Part shown: positions 16,132 through 24,445 of the stretch, piece by piece
Layout of the letters: every line of letters begins with the position of its first letter
Numbering within the stretch: position 1 is the stretch's first letter
Assembly (NCBI GenBank): GCA_030603365.1
Contig: JAUVXV010000004.1
Span: forward strand, 168,210-232,209
From: Candidatus Heimdallarchaeota archaeon
Lineage (GTDB): Archaea; Asgardarchaeota; Heimdallarchaeia; Heimdallarchaeales; Heimdallarchaeaceae
Length of the DNA stretch: 64,000 nt
Reading direction: 5' to 3'
Notes under the pieces: generated by a model
Databases searched by the model: none
Seen by the model: only the letters and a program-made list of their open reading frames with translations
What the model was told of the DNA's origin: nothing
Translations under genes and position numbers: made by a program

Positions 16132-17211
16132 CTACTCTTCAAACAATGTTTCATCTGTTGCATATTTGTAAGCAACTAAAAACAAACCGAAGAATATGAC
16201 AGCTGAGAGGGCTACAATAACTGTAACAAATATTTCTGGATGTGTGAAGGTTCGGATAAAGAAATTCATAGCTATAAAAATTGGAACCATTAATGAGCCT
16301 GCTGCTCCTCCTGAACTACCACCTTTAGGTGTTTTCTTTCTCCATCTGATGATAGTTTCGAAAGCACTCAGTGATACTGCTACAATGTTTATGACAAGCA
16401 TTGCAATACCTGTTGTTGTCCAATCAGTAATTGGGGAACTAGTATTGTTATCTACAAAAAGATACAAAACTAGAAAAATTGCGAACAGCGCGATTTTGAT
16501 TAACATCCCAATTCTCTCTCCTAATTCTTTTTTATATGACACTTGAGATGCTCCTTCTCTCAGGAAAACGAAGAAATTACCAACTGCTATCGCGCAAGCT
16601 AGACATAGAACAATTCCATAAAAGACTGGTGAGTAATTGGCCCACATTGTCCAGATCGGTTCTAAAAGCTCATTATATTGAGCAAAAAACGCTATAGCAA
16701 CCATTAACGGAATTGCTGCTAGGAATAGTCCTGGAATAACAATAAGTATCGCTGGAACATTTTTCTTTACACCGAAAGCATATAATATCAATTTTACAGC
16801 AAAGAAGGCCCCAAATACGGCAATTATTGGACCTGCAAAAGGCAGTATCAAGAAAAACAAACAGAATATTGCATTTACCATATAAAAAATCTTAGTGTCA
16901 ATTCTTACCTTACCAAGTGCTCTCCACATCAGTTCATATGAATTAGCTACCCTTGTAGCTCTAATTGCTGAAACTAATACAAAAGGTAAAGCAAAAATAA
17001 GGGGGGCAATAAACTGCAGTATTACATCTTCTGCTCCCAATACTGCTGGTGGTTTTGGTGCCCAAGGATTTGTTCCCCAGAAGAAGAACCCATCAAGGGT
17101 CATATCTACCATTGGTTGAACATTCATCCAAATATAGAAGTATGCTGGAAAAATGAATATTTGTAATAAAACTAATAGTCTGTTAACCATTAACCCTCTT
17201 AATTCTACCAT
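16132..17211 (-). CDS. Polytopic membrane protein, unknown function
   Basis: This 359-residue protein has about eight to nine membrane helices. Features include a WGTNPWAPKPP loop after helix 1, a charged RATRVANSYELMWRALGKVR cytosolic loop, and a Gly/Ser-rich loop (GGSSGGAAG) before the last helices. I do not recognise a family. It is the first gene of a minus-strand set that continues with the V-ATPase E-like gene 107 bases downstream. Eight helices would suit the membrane half of rotary ATPase subunit a/I, but I cannot see the characteristic arginine motif, so I do not call it that. An AGGTG site precedes ATG 17211. Confidence 0.65.
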   Translation of the reverse strand: MVELRGLMVNRLLVLLQIFIFPAYFYIWMNVQPMVDMTLDGFFFWGTNPWAPKPPAVLGAEDVILQFIAPLIFALPFVLVSAIRATRVANSYELMWRALGKVRIDTKIFYMVNAIFCLFFLILPFAGPIIAVFGAFFAVKLILYAFGVKKNVPAILIVIPGLFLAAIPLMVAIAFFAQYNELLEPIWTMWANYSPVFYGIVLCLACAIAVGNFFVFLREGASQVSYKKELGERIGMLIKIALFAIFLVLYLFVDNNTSSPITDWTTTGIAMLVINIVAVSLSAFETIIRWRKKTPKGGSSGGAAGSLMVPIFIAMNFFIRTFTHPEIFVTVIVALSAVIFFGLFLVAYKYATDETLFEE

Positions 17212-17316
17212 GAGAGCACCTTGATAAAGAGTGACTTGCTAAATAAAAAACGTTTCCTTTTAAAGCCATCAACTAAACTTTCTTAAATTAATTTTTACTA
17301 TAATCTACTGAGGGTA

Positions 17317-18546
17317 ATGTCAGAAAATGTTAGTTCTATAGATGAACTTCTCAAAAAGTATAATATTCAATCCCATGATTTAGAATACATTTTAAACTTC
17401 ATGCAAAAGGAAAGCATCTCACCCCAATTAGCAATGCGAAGAATAAAACTTTTTGAAAAATTACAAGAAAAAATGTCTCAAACTCAATCTGATGAAAAAG
17501 TTAGAGAACTTACAACTGAACTTGATCATCTATCCAAGTTAGTAGAAGATTTACAAAAAGAAAAAGCTGATTTGGACAAAGAAATAGAGGATACAAGGTT
17601 ACAACAAGATTTATTCAATGCTGAAAGAGAAGAGCTAAAAATACAAATGCATGCTTTAATGGGTTCGATTGAATCAATTGAAACTGAAGCAGAACAAGGT
17701 GAAGAAACCCTTAAGGTGGAAAACCAAGATCTCAAGAAAAAGCTAGAAATTATGAATGCAGGATGTCAAACCCTAAAAGACAAAGTGCTGAAATTTGGAT
17801 CTGAAACCCCCGTTCTTAACCCTCTAATAGACTCCATACAAAGGAGTTTGGATGCAGTAATTGCAGCGAAACAAATCCCTAACGATGTGAATTTTTCTGT
17901 TCCGCAAGAACTCTTAGCTAGTCCTCAAAAATCAGCACCCATTTCCGTAACCCCTAAAGCTCAAACATCCTCATCAGAAACCATCTCTCCTGATCAGATA
18001 AAATTTGCCACTCCTCCTAAAATTACAGAAAAACAATCTACACCATCGAGTACTAGTTCACCAGCTCCCGTTAGAAAAGAATCAGCTCCAGCTCCTACAA
18101 TTTCTAGTTCAGGAAAACTCACAATTAAAGAAAATATTTTTGCTGAGCCAGAGGAAATGGAAAAAGATATATCTCAACCAAAACCTGAGTCTCGTTCAGC
18201 ACCAGAACCGGTGCCAATGTCTGAACCTCGACATCCAGCAGAACACAAACCTAAGGCGAAACCTACAAAAGTAGACACCAGAGCAAAGCCATCAACAGAT
18301 GATACAATTGTATCTGCAAAAATTGAAAAAATACTCAAATTATTTATTTCATATGGTCAACAAGCAGATTCGGATGAGAACTGGAAAGCGAGAATATCTG
18401 CAATTTGTGATATGGATGAAGCCTATGTTGAATTAGGTGGATTAGCAATGTCTCAGATTTATGCATATCAAACCCAATCAATAAAGAAGAAAAAGGAATT
18501 TGAAAGACTTCTTAATTCTTGGATGGAAAATGGTTTACCCAGATAG
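17317..18546 (+). CDS. Coiled-coil protein with Pro/Ser-rich linker, unknown function
   Basis: This 409-residue cytoplasmic protein has three parts. Residues 1-160 are mostly a long coiled coil (TTELDHLSKLVEDLQKEK and on). Residues about 190-320 are a low-complexity linker rich in Pro, Ser, Ala and Lys. The last 80 residues form a compact helical domain (ILKLFISYGQQADSDENW to LLNSWMENGLPR). That architecture resembles adaptor or scaffolding proteins, and no enzyme motif is visible. A GAGGG site precedes ATG 17317. It is followed by the tRNA-Arg gene. Confidence 0.7.
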   Translation: MSENVSSIDELLKKYNIQSHDLEYILNFMQKESISPQLAMRRIKLFEKLQEKMSQTQSDEKVRELTTELDHLSKLVEDLQKEKADLDKEIEDTRLQQDLFNAEREELKIQMHALMGSIESIETEAEQGEETLKVENQDLKKKLEIMNAGCQTLKDKVLKFGSETPVLNPLIDSIQRSLDAVIAAKQIPNDVNFSVPQELLASPQKSAPISVTPKAQTSSSETISPDQIKFATPPKITEKQSTPSSTSSPAPVRKESAPAPTISSSGKLTIKENIFAEPEEMEKDISQPKPESRSAPEPVPMSEPRHPAEHKPKAKPTKVDTRAKPSTDDTIVSAKIEKILKLFISYGQQADSDENWKARISAICDMDEAYVELGGLAMSQIYAYQTQSIKKKKEFERLLNSWMENGLPR

Positions 18547-18639
18547 AAACCTCATTTATTCTTTTATTTCCTATTTTTACTGGTAATTAAGCTCTCATCA
18601 GAAGAAATAAAAACAGAAAGAAAAACAAGTTACTAAAAT

Positions 18640-18735
18640 GGGCCAGTAGTCTAGCATGGATAAGGCACCGGCCTTCGGAAGTTTATAACTGAAGACAGTC
18701 GGAGGTCGCAGGTTCGAATCCTGCCTGGTCCGCCA
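18640..18735 (+). tRNA. tRNA-Arg(TCG) with an 18-base intron
   Basis: The acceptor stem GGGCCAG (18640-18646) pairs with CTGGTCC (18725-18731), with one G-U pair. The T-arm is GCAGG-TTCGAAT-CCTGC, and a genomically encoded CCA ends the gene. The anticodon stem CCGGC (18668-18672) pairs with GTCGG (18698-18702). The loop gives anticodon TCG at 18675-18677, reading CGA arginine codons. Between positions 37 and 38 lies an intron bounded by a canonical bulge-helix-bulge. A secreted-protein gene starts 17 bases downstream. Confidence 0.95.
18679..18696 (+). other. Bulge-helix-bulge intron of tRNA-Arg(TCG)
   Basis: The central helix is CTTC (18673-18676) with GAAG (18691-18694). It is flanked by three-base bulges GGA (18677-18679) and ACA (18695-18697) and an inner AGT/ACT helix with a TTATA loop. 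Archaeal splicing endonuclease would cut after the second base of each bulge, giving an 18-base intron at the usual 37/38 site. Confidence 0.92.
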
Positions 18736-18752
18736 ATTTGAGGTTATTATAA

Positions 18753-19502
18753 ATGAATCATAAAACTGTTAAAAATTATTCTGTTTCATTTTTGTTATTT
18801 TTCACGTTCCTGTTGATAATTTTCAATTCTAATCCAATCTTAGCAAATCCTAATCTAAAAACTGACGATTGGTTATCCTACAGCGTTCTATCTGCTAGTG
18901 AGACTACAAATGCATTCTTTGGTAATTTCCCTCCTGGAACCTATTATGGAGAATGGTCAGTTGTGGATGGTGACAATATCAACTATAATATAACTTCAGT
19001 TAGAGAAAATGAAATTAATGGAACACTGTTTTTAGGAAATGTATCTAACAATGTCACTTTCTTTGACGTAAGAAATATAGATGTAGCTTTTGGATTAACC
19101 TTAGGTATATACCCTTGGAATGGAGGATTTCTAGCAAATGCTTCCAACTGGGAAACTATTCAAACATTGATTCAAGGAACTAATACCACTGTTACAGAAA
19201 TAGATAATTTTAATCATGAAATTGAAGGAGAACAACATTTTTACTCTGTAATTCAATTTAATACTAGTAATTATTATGGGCAGTTCTCTCTACTTCATTA
19301 CCATAGTACCAGTGGTGTTCTTCTCAGAGCTTCCACATCTTATAGTTTGTATGAGCTTAGTATCTCTCTCAGTTCAACAAGTTTAGAATTAGAGGTTCAA
19401 ACTCAAACCGCAGGTACTAAATTAGTTTCCTTACTCCCCATTATGCTTTTGATACTCGCTTTTCCTATATTTAGGAGGAGAAATTCCAGAGGAATAAAAT
19501 AA
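18753..19502 (+). CDS. Secreted, C-terminally anchored surface protein, unknown function
   Basis: This 249-residue protein has a signal peptide (residues 1-32, ending near ILANP). Its outer domain is rich in beta strands, aromatic residues and sequons (NGTLFLGNVSNN and others). One C-terminal hydrophobic helix is followed by a basic RRRNSRG tail. It resembles the other small anchored surface proteins of this window in plan but not in obvious sequence. A GAGGT site precedes the ATG. The gene begins just after the tRNA and ends before a T run. Confidence 0.7.
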   Translation: MNHKTVKNYSVSFLLFFTFLLIIFNSNPILANPNLKTDDWLSYSVLSASETTNAFFGNFPPGTYYGEWSVVDGDNINYNITSVRENEINGTLFLGNVSNNVTFFDVRNIDVAFGLTLGIYPWNGGFLANASNWETIQTLIQGTNTTVTEIDNFNHEIEGEQHFYSVIQFNTSNYYGQFSLLHYHSTSGVLLRASTSYSLYELSISLSSTSLELEVQTQTAGTKLVSLLPIMLLILAFPIFRRRNSRGIK

Positions 19503-19516
19503 TTTTTTTCTTTTTT
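19503..19516 (+). terminator. Oligo-T terminator tract
   Basis: TTTTTTTCTTTTTT follows the surface-protein stop codon almost directly. Confidence 0.45.
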
Positions 19517-19598
19517 CCCCATTACAATTAACACAAAGGTTTTCATTAACTAGCCGTAAGAGATATTAAACCCAAACCAATATAGAGAATTGAGAATC

Positions 19599-20435
19599 AT
19601 GAGTGAAAGCACACAAACATGTCCTAGTTGTTCTGAAACTGTGCCTTTAGAATACTCTGTTTGTCCCTTTTGTGGATTCGGTCTATTAGAATATGAGCTT
19701 AGAAAATTCTCGTTTAAGCCATCATTAAAAGAAGTTTTTGTCAGATTGTACAATTTTTACAGACGTCCACTCCAAACCAGTGAAGAAATTGCTGTAGCTA
19801 CTGAGAAAAAAGGTGCAAATATAATTTTGTTATTGTTTTCACTGTTTCTTGCACTAAGATTCTTTGTAGTACTAATGAAATTTGGAATCACTTTTAGTAC
19901 AATAATACAGATACCTGCTAATCCTGAACCCGATAAATTCTCTATGGAAATTCCAATGCATTTACTGGTTTTCCTTGTTGCTTTATTATTAATGCCTTTA
20001 GTAATTTGGATAATGCTCAAAATCTTTATTTTTATCACAACATGGTTTATGGCAAAATTCGCAGCAATGCTAGGATCGGATGCATCAACTAAACAGTTTC
20101 GTTCCATTATTGGCTATTCCTTGGGTGCTATAACTGCCGGAGAGTTACTTGGAATTTTATTTATGCTATTTTTACCGAGTGCAAATATTGGTAGCTCTGA
20201 ATATGCAACGTATTCTGATTTTGCTATTTATATGGCTGATATTAGCTCTTCTGCTGGTATGTGGATCTATCGAGTGATAATGCTCGTTTTGTGGCTTGCC
20301 CTAATCATCTACTCTTCTATTTCCTTAAGGATAATAGGAAAAATGGCTTGGGTAAACGCATTTGTAGCAATAACAGTACCTATTGCACTGTTTGTATATT
20401 TCTTCTATTTCGCAGGATTACTCACCGCAGTTTGA
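19599..20435 (+). CDS. Zinc-ribbon plus Yip1-domain membrane protein
   Basis: This 278-residue protein begins with a zinc ribbon (CPSCSETVPLEYSVCPFCGFG). A linker with LYNFYRRPLQTSEEI, characteristic of Yip1/DUF1282-type proteins, and about five membrane helices follow. Bacterial and archaeal Yip1-domain proteins are uncharacterised. Eukaryotic Yip1 proteins act with Rab GTPases in vesicle traffic, which makes the family of interest in Asgard genomes, though nothing here shows that role. ATG 19599 is preferred to a TTG nine bases upstream. Confidence 0.72.
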   Translation: MSESTQTCPSCSETVPLEYSVCPFCGFGLLEYELRKFSFKPSLKEVFVRLYNFYRRPLQTSEEIAVATEKKGANIILLLFSLFLALRFFVVLMKFGITFSTIIQIPANPEPDKFSMEIPMHLLVFLVALLLMPLVIWIMLKIFIFITTWFMAKFAAMLGSDASTKQFRSIIGYSLGAITAGELLGILFMLFLPSANIGSSEYATYSDFAIYMADISSSAGMWIYRVIMLVLWLALIIYSSISLRIIGKMAWVNAFVAITVPIALFVYFFYFAGLLTAV

Positions 20436-20516
20436 TGGTGACCCTCTCTTTTCTTTCATATATTTTGTTTAGAAATTCTTTTGAAATGTTGTACGATAAT
20501 CTAATTAGAGGATACC

Positions 20517-21512
20517 ATGAACAAGAAACCAAAAAAAATGATGGGTGATATAGGCGAAAGAAATTTTTTACTTGATATAGCAAATCTTGTTGATAGTCCA
20601 GTTTTAAGTTTTAATGAAGATGCGTCTGCTTTACAATTATCTGAAGATACTATTTTAGTAATAAATGCAGATATGCTAGTCAACTTGACCGATGTTCTAC
20701 CTGGAATGACATCTAATCAGATTGGGCGGAAAGCAGTTACTATGTCTGTAAGCGATATAGTTGCTAAAGGTGTCAATCCAATTGGCTGTTTGGCAAGTGT
20801 TGCTTTTCCTGATGATTTAGAGGTTGTGTCTGCAAAGGAGATAATCAAGGGAATTAAAGATCAATGCACTGAATATAATATCCAATTTTTGGGTGGAGAT
20901 CTTAATGAGAGTAGTGACATCATTATAGATGCTATTTCATTTGGAACTTGTTCTAAAGAATCACTGATTCCAAGAATAGGAGTTGATGCAGGGGATATTT
21001 TGTATACAACTGGATATTTCGGTTTGACATCACTTGGCTTTCAATTTTTATTAAGAAACATATATTTGACTGAAGAACTAAAATCTATTGTCTTAGAATC
21101 AGTCTATAATCCTAAAGCGAAAATCCAATATCTGTCGTTATTTCAGAAAATAAAAGTAAAAATCTGTATGGACAGTTCTGATGGGTTAATTGTAACTCTA
21201 GGGGATTTATCCAAGCTTAACGGAATGGGTATTAAAATAACAGAGATACCTATTCATCCAAAAGTCTCTGATTATGCAAAAGCAACTAAAGTCAATCCAT
21301 TAGCATTAGTTTTTGGTGGTGGAGAGGAATTCGAACTTGTCTTCGCTATCTCTCCAGATGATGAACAACAACTCATTGAAGAAGCCCAAAAACAAAACCT
21401 AGTACTAAAAAGAATAGGGGAGTTTTCAGATAAATTTGAAGGTGTTAAAAATCAAGATAATAAGTATAAAGACTATGACTTACCTTTGAAAGGATATGAA
21501 CACTTTTCATAA
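20517..21512 (+). CDS. thiL: Thiamine-monophosphate kinase
   Basis: ThiL phosphorylates thiamine monophosphate to the diphosphate coenzyme. The 331-residue protein has the AIR-synthase/PurM-like two-domain fold: an N-terminal GDIGERNFLLDI, a metal and ATP loop NEDASALQL, the RKAVTMSVSDIVAKGVNP block, FLGGDLNES, DSSDGLIVTLGDL and the final GGGEEFELVF. The usual GDDAA loop reads EDAS here, a conservative change. A GAGG site precedes ATG 20517. It stands alone before enolase. Confidence 0.9.
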   Translation: MNKKPKKMMGDIGERNFLLDIANLVDSPVLSFNEDASALQLSEDTILVINADMLVNLTDVLPGMTSNQIGRKAVTMSVSDIVAKGVNPIGCLASVAFPDDLEVVSAKEIIKGIKDQCTEYNIQFLGGDLNESSDIIIDAISFGTCSKESLIPRIGVDAGDILYTTGYFGLTSLGFQFLLRNIYLTEELKSIVLESVYNPKAKIQYLSLFQKIKVKICMDSSDGLIVTLGDLSKLNGMGIKITEIPIHPKVSDYAKATKVNPLALVFGGGEEFELVFAISPDDEQQLIEEAQKQNLVLKRIGEFSDKFEGVKNQDNKYKDYDLPLKGYEHFS

Positions 21513-21533
21513 CGTTATAGTTGTGTAAAAATC

Positions 21534-21541
21534 TTTAATAA
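21534..21541 (+). promoter_or_regulatory. TATA-like box of the enolase gene
   Basis: TTTAATAA lies about 30 bases upstream of the enolase ATG at 21570, the spacing of an archaeal promoter with a very short leader. Confidence 0.4.
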
Positions 21542-21569
21542 TTGCTCTTTGTTTTTTCTCTTGATAAAT

Positions 21570-22820
21570 ATGGGTAAAATAACTAAAGTTATTCCAAGAG
21601 AGATTATTGATTCAAGAGGTAATCCTACTGTTGAAGTTGATATTTATACAACTGGTGGTTTCGGAAGAGCTCTTGTCCCTTCTGGTGCATCAACAGGAGA
21701 GCATGAAGCTTTAGAGCTCAGAGATAAAGACTCTCGATTCCTTGGTAAAGGTGTACTTAAAGCTGTTAATAACATTAGAGAGAAAATAGCTCCAAAGATT
21801 ATAGGATTGGAAGTTACAGAACAAGAAGCTATTGATGAACTCATGCTTGAGTTAGATGGAACAGATACTAAATCAAACCTGGGTGCAAATGCAATGCTCG
21901 GGGTGTCTATGGCTGTTTGTAAAGCAGCTGCTAATGAACTTGGTTTACCAATTTATGCTTATTTGAATAAAGAATCTGTTACCTTACCTGTCCCAATGCT
22001 CAATGTAATTAATGGAGGAGAACATGCTGGGGGTAATCTTAGAATCCAAGAATTCATGCTAATACCTCATGGTTTTACTCAATACAAAGAGGCGTTGAGA
22101 TCCATTTGTGAGGTTTATCAGATTTTAAGAAATAACTTAAAGAAATTCGGTCCTTCTGCAATTAACTTAGGCGATGAAGGTGGTTTTGGTAGCCCTGTGG
22201 ATACTGCACCTGAAGCTCTAGATATGCTAGTTGAAGCTATAAATGAAGCTGGATATACTCCTGGAAAGCACATATCAATAGGTTTAGATTCTGCTGCATC
22301 TGAATTCTATGAAGATAATTTATATGAAGTAGATGGTAAAAAGCTTACTGGAGAACAGTTGGTTGATTATTATATTGATCTTGTTGAGAAATATCCAATT
22401 ATCTCAATAGAAGATCCTTTTGATGAAAATGATTTTGAATCATTTGCTCAATTACTTGTTAAGTTACCTCAAATTTCAATTGTAGCTGATGATTTAACAG
22501 TGACTAATCCTATTAGAATTAAAATGGCTATAGACAAAAAGGCAGCCAATTATCTACTCCTAAAAGTAAACCAAATCGGTACATTAACAGAAGCTATCCA
22601 AGCAGCTGAACTAGCTAGAAGCAATGGTTGGGGAATAAATATTTCTCACAGATCTGGAGAAACAGAAGATACTTTCATAGCTGATTTAGCAGTTGCCCTT
22701 GGTGCTGAAAGGATCAAAACTGGAGCTCCTGCTAGAGGAGAACGTACAGCTAAATACAATCAACTACTTCGTATTGAAGAGCAATTGGGAAATAAAGCAA
22801 AATATCTTGGAACCAAATAA
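21570..22820 (+). CDS. eno: Enolase
   Basis: Enolase interconverts 2-phosphoglycerate and phosphoenolpyruvate in glycolysis and gluconeogenesis. The 416-residue protein has the N-terminal REIIDSRGNPTVEVD, the mobile loop SGASTGEHEALELRD, catalytic and metal-binding blocks NLGDEGGFG, ISIEDPFDENDFE and ADDLTVTNP, and the signature HRSGETEDTFIADLAV. ATG 21570 is chosen over an upstream TTG because family N-termini begin here and the TATA spacing fits. Confidence 0.97.
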   Translation: MGKITKVIPREIIDSRGNPTVEVDIYTTGGFGRALVPSGASTGEHEALELRDKDSRFLGKGVLKAVNNIREKIAPKIIGLEVTEQEAIDELMLELDGTDTKSNLGANAMLGVSMAVCKAAANELGLPIYAYLNKESVTLPVPMLNVINGGEHAGGNLRIQEFMLIPHGFTQYKEALRSICEVYQILRNNLKKFGPSAINLGDEGGFGSPVDTAPEALDMLVEAINEAGYTPGKHISIGLDSAASEFYEDNLYEVDGKKLTGEQLVDYYIDLVEKYPIISIEDPFDENDFESFAQLLVKLPQISIVADDLTVTNPIRIKMAIDKKAANYLLLKVNQIGTLTEAIQAAELARSNGWGINISHRSGETEDTFIADLAVALGAERIKTGAPARGERTAKYNQLLRIEEQLGNKAKYLGTK

Positions 22821-22895
22821 TTGATTTCAATACCATTTTTTTATTCCGTTGGATAATATTTTTAACATTACATGTACTTCTAAAAACGAAAATAA

Positions 22896-24413
22896 ATGAA
22901 AACATCATACGAACAGCTTCTTGAAAGATATCAAGAAATTCAATTGTTAAATTCTATAAGTGGAGTTCTTTATTGGGATATGAATGTTCATATGCCTCCT
23001 GCAGCAGTAGGACATAGAGCGAAACAATTTCAATATATTAGTCAAAAGGTCCATAGTTTAATAACTGATTCTGAAGTAGGTTCGTTATTAAACAAATGTA
23101 ACCAAGATACTTCACTAGATGACCTGCAAAAGCGAAACGTAGAACTAATTCAACGGTCTTATGATAGTAGAACAATATTACCATCTGAATTAGTGGGAAA
23201 ACTAGCTGTTCAATCAAATAAAACTCTTGAAATTTGGAAAAAAGCAAAAGCTAAAACTGATTTTCAAATGGTTTTACCAGATCTAGAAGTTCTTTTTGAT
23301 CTAAACGTAGAGTCTGCTCAATTATTAGCCAAATCAAAAAATATGAATGACCCTTTTGATGCTTTGATTGATGATAGAGATAAGGGTTTTAGCGTTAGTC
23401 TATTAACCAAACTTTTTGATGAAGCTAAATCATTTTTAGTTCCATTTATCAAAAAATGTAAAGAATCAGGCACACAGCCAGATAGATCTTTTCTCACAAG
23501 ACCAGTTCCACGCTCAACACAAGTTAAAATGGTTGAAAATCTTGCCAAATTTCTGGATTATGACTTTCATTCAGAAAATGCTGTGGGTAATATAGCTGAA
23601 GTAGAACATCCACTTACAATAGGTGGTGGTTTCAAAGATGTCAGAGTTACAGTCAAATATCACGAAGATAATGTTCTAGCAGCTTTCCTAGCAGGAGCCC
23701 ATGAGTGTGGGCATGCTATCCATAGTTTACAAGGAAAAGAAGAGTGGTACAACCAACCCATTTATCGGATGTCCTCTCCTAGTTTCGGAGAATCTCAATC
23801 TAGATTCTTTGAGAATATTATTGCAAGTTCAGAGGAATTTTGGAACCATTATTATTTAAAATTTCAAAAAGACACTGATGGGATTTTTGATTATATATCT
23901 TCAAATAATTTCTGTTCTGCACTAAATGCAGTAACTCCCGGTTTTATAAGAATTCAAGCTGATGAAGTAACCTATATTCTTCATATCATTATCCGCTTTG
24001 AAATTGAAAGAGATTGGTTTGCTGGAAAAATAGAAACCAAAGAAGTACCACAGGTTTGGAATGAGAAATATAAACAGTATTTGAGTGTAGATGTTCCGAA
24101 TGATACACTTGGTTTGATGCAAGATTTACATTGGTACAGTCAATATTATGGTTATTTCTTTGGCTATGGAATAGGCGATTTAATCTCTTCGCAGATAACT
24201 GTCAAGATGTCTAAAGACCTTCCTGATTGGAAAACCTCTTTACAGGATGGTAAATTTTCACCAATTCGACAATGGCTTGAAAAAAATGTACATCAGAAAG
24301 GTGGAACTCTCGATTGCCTTGATATGGTGAAAAGTATAACAGGAGAAGAACTTACACCAAAATATCATATAAATTACTTAAAAGAGAAATTCTCAGACAT
24401 TTACAATTTATAA
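22896..24413 (+). CDS. M32-family metallocarboxypeptidase (carboxypeptidase Taq type)
   Basis: This 505-residue, nearly all-helical protein removes C-terminal residues from peptides. The zinc motif HECGHAIH (HExxH type, with HECGH) lies near residues 271-278, and the conserved GESQSRFFEN supplies the third ligand region. N-terminal YWDMNVHMPPAA and late DLHWYSQYYGYFFGYGIGDL are M32 hallmarks. Length matches the family. It has its own gap on both sides, is cytoplasmic and is likely housekeeping. Confidence 0.92.
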   Translation: MKTSYEQLLERYQEIQLLNSISGVLYWDMNVHMPPAAVGHRAKQFQYISQKVHSLITDSEVGSLLNKCNQDTSLDDLQKRNVELIQRSYDSRTILPSELVGKLAVQSNKTLEIWKKAKAKTDFQMVLPDLEVLFDLNVESAQLLAKSKNMNDPFDALIDDRDKGFSVSLLTKLFDEAKSFLVPFIKKCKESGTQPDRSFLTRPVPRSTQVKMVENLAKFLDYDFHSENAVGNIAEVEHPLTIGGGFKDVRVTVKYHEDNVLAAFLAGAHECGHAIHSLQGKEEWYNQPIYRMSSPSFGESQSRFFENIIASSEEFWNHYYLKFQKDTDGIFDYISSNNFCSALNAVTPGFIRIQADEVTYILHIIIRFEIERDWFAGKIETKEVPQVWNEKYKQYLSVDVPNDTLGLMQDLHWYSQYYGYFFGYGIGDLISSQITVKMSKDLPDWKTSLQDGKFSPIRQWLEKNVHQKGGTLDCLDMVKSITGEELTPKYHINYLKEKFSDIYNL

Positions 24414-24445
24414 AAAACTGAAAAAGGGATAAGATTTTCTTATCC

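Noticed and set aside
16132..17211. Possible membrane half of rotary ATPase subunit a/I next to the E-like gene.
   Set aside because: Helix count fits, but I see no conserved arginine helix or other subunit-a block, and the remaining ATPase genes are absent.
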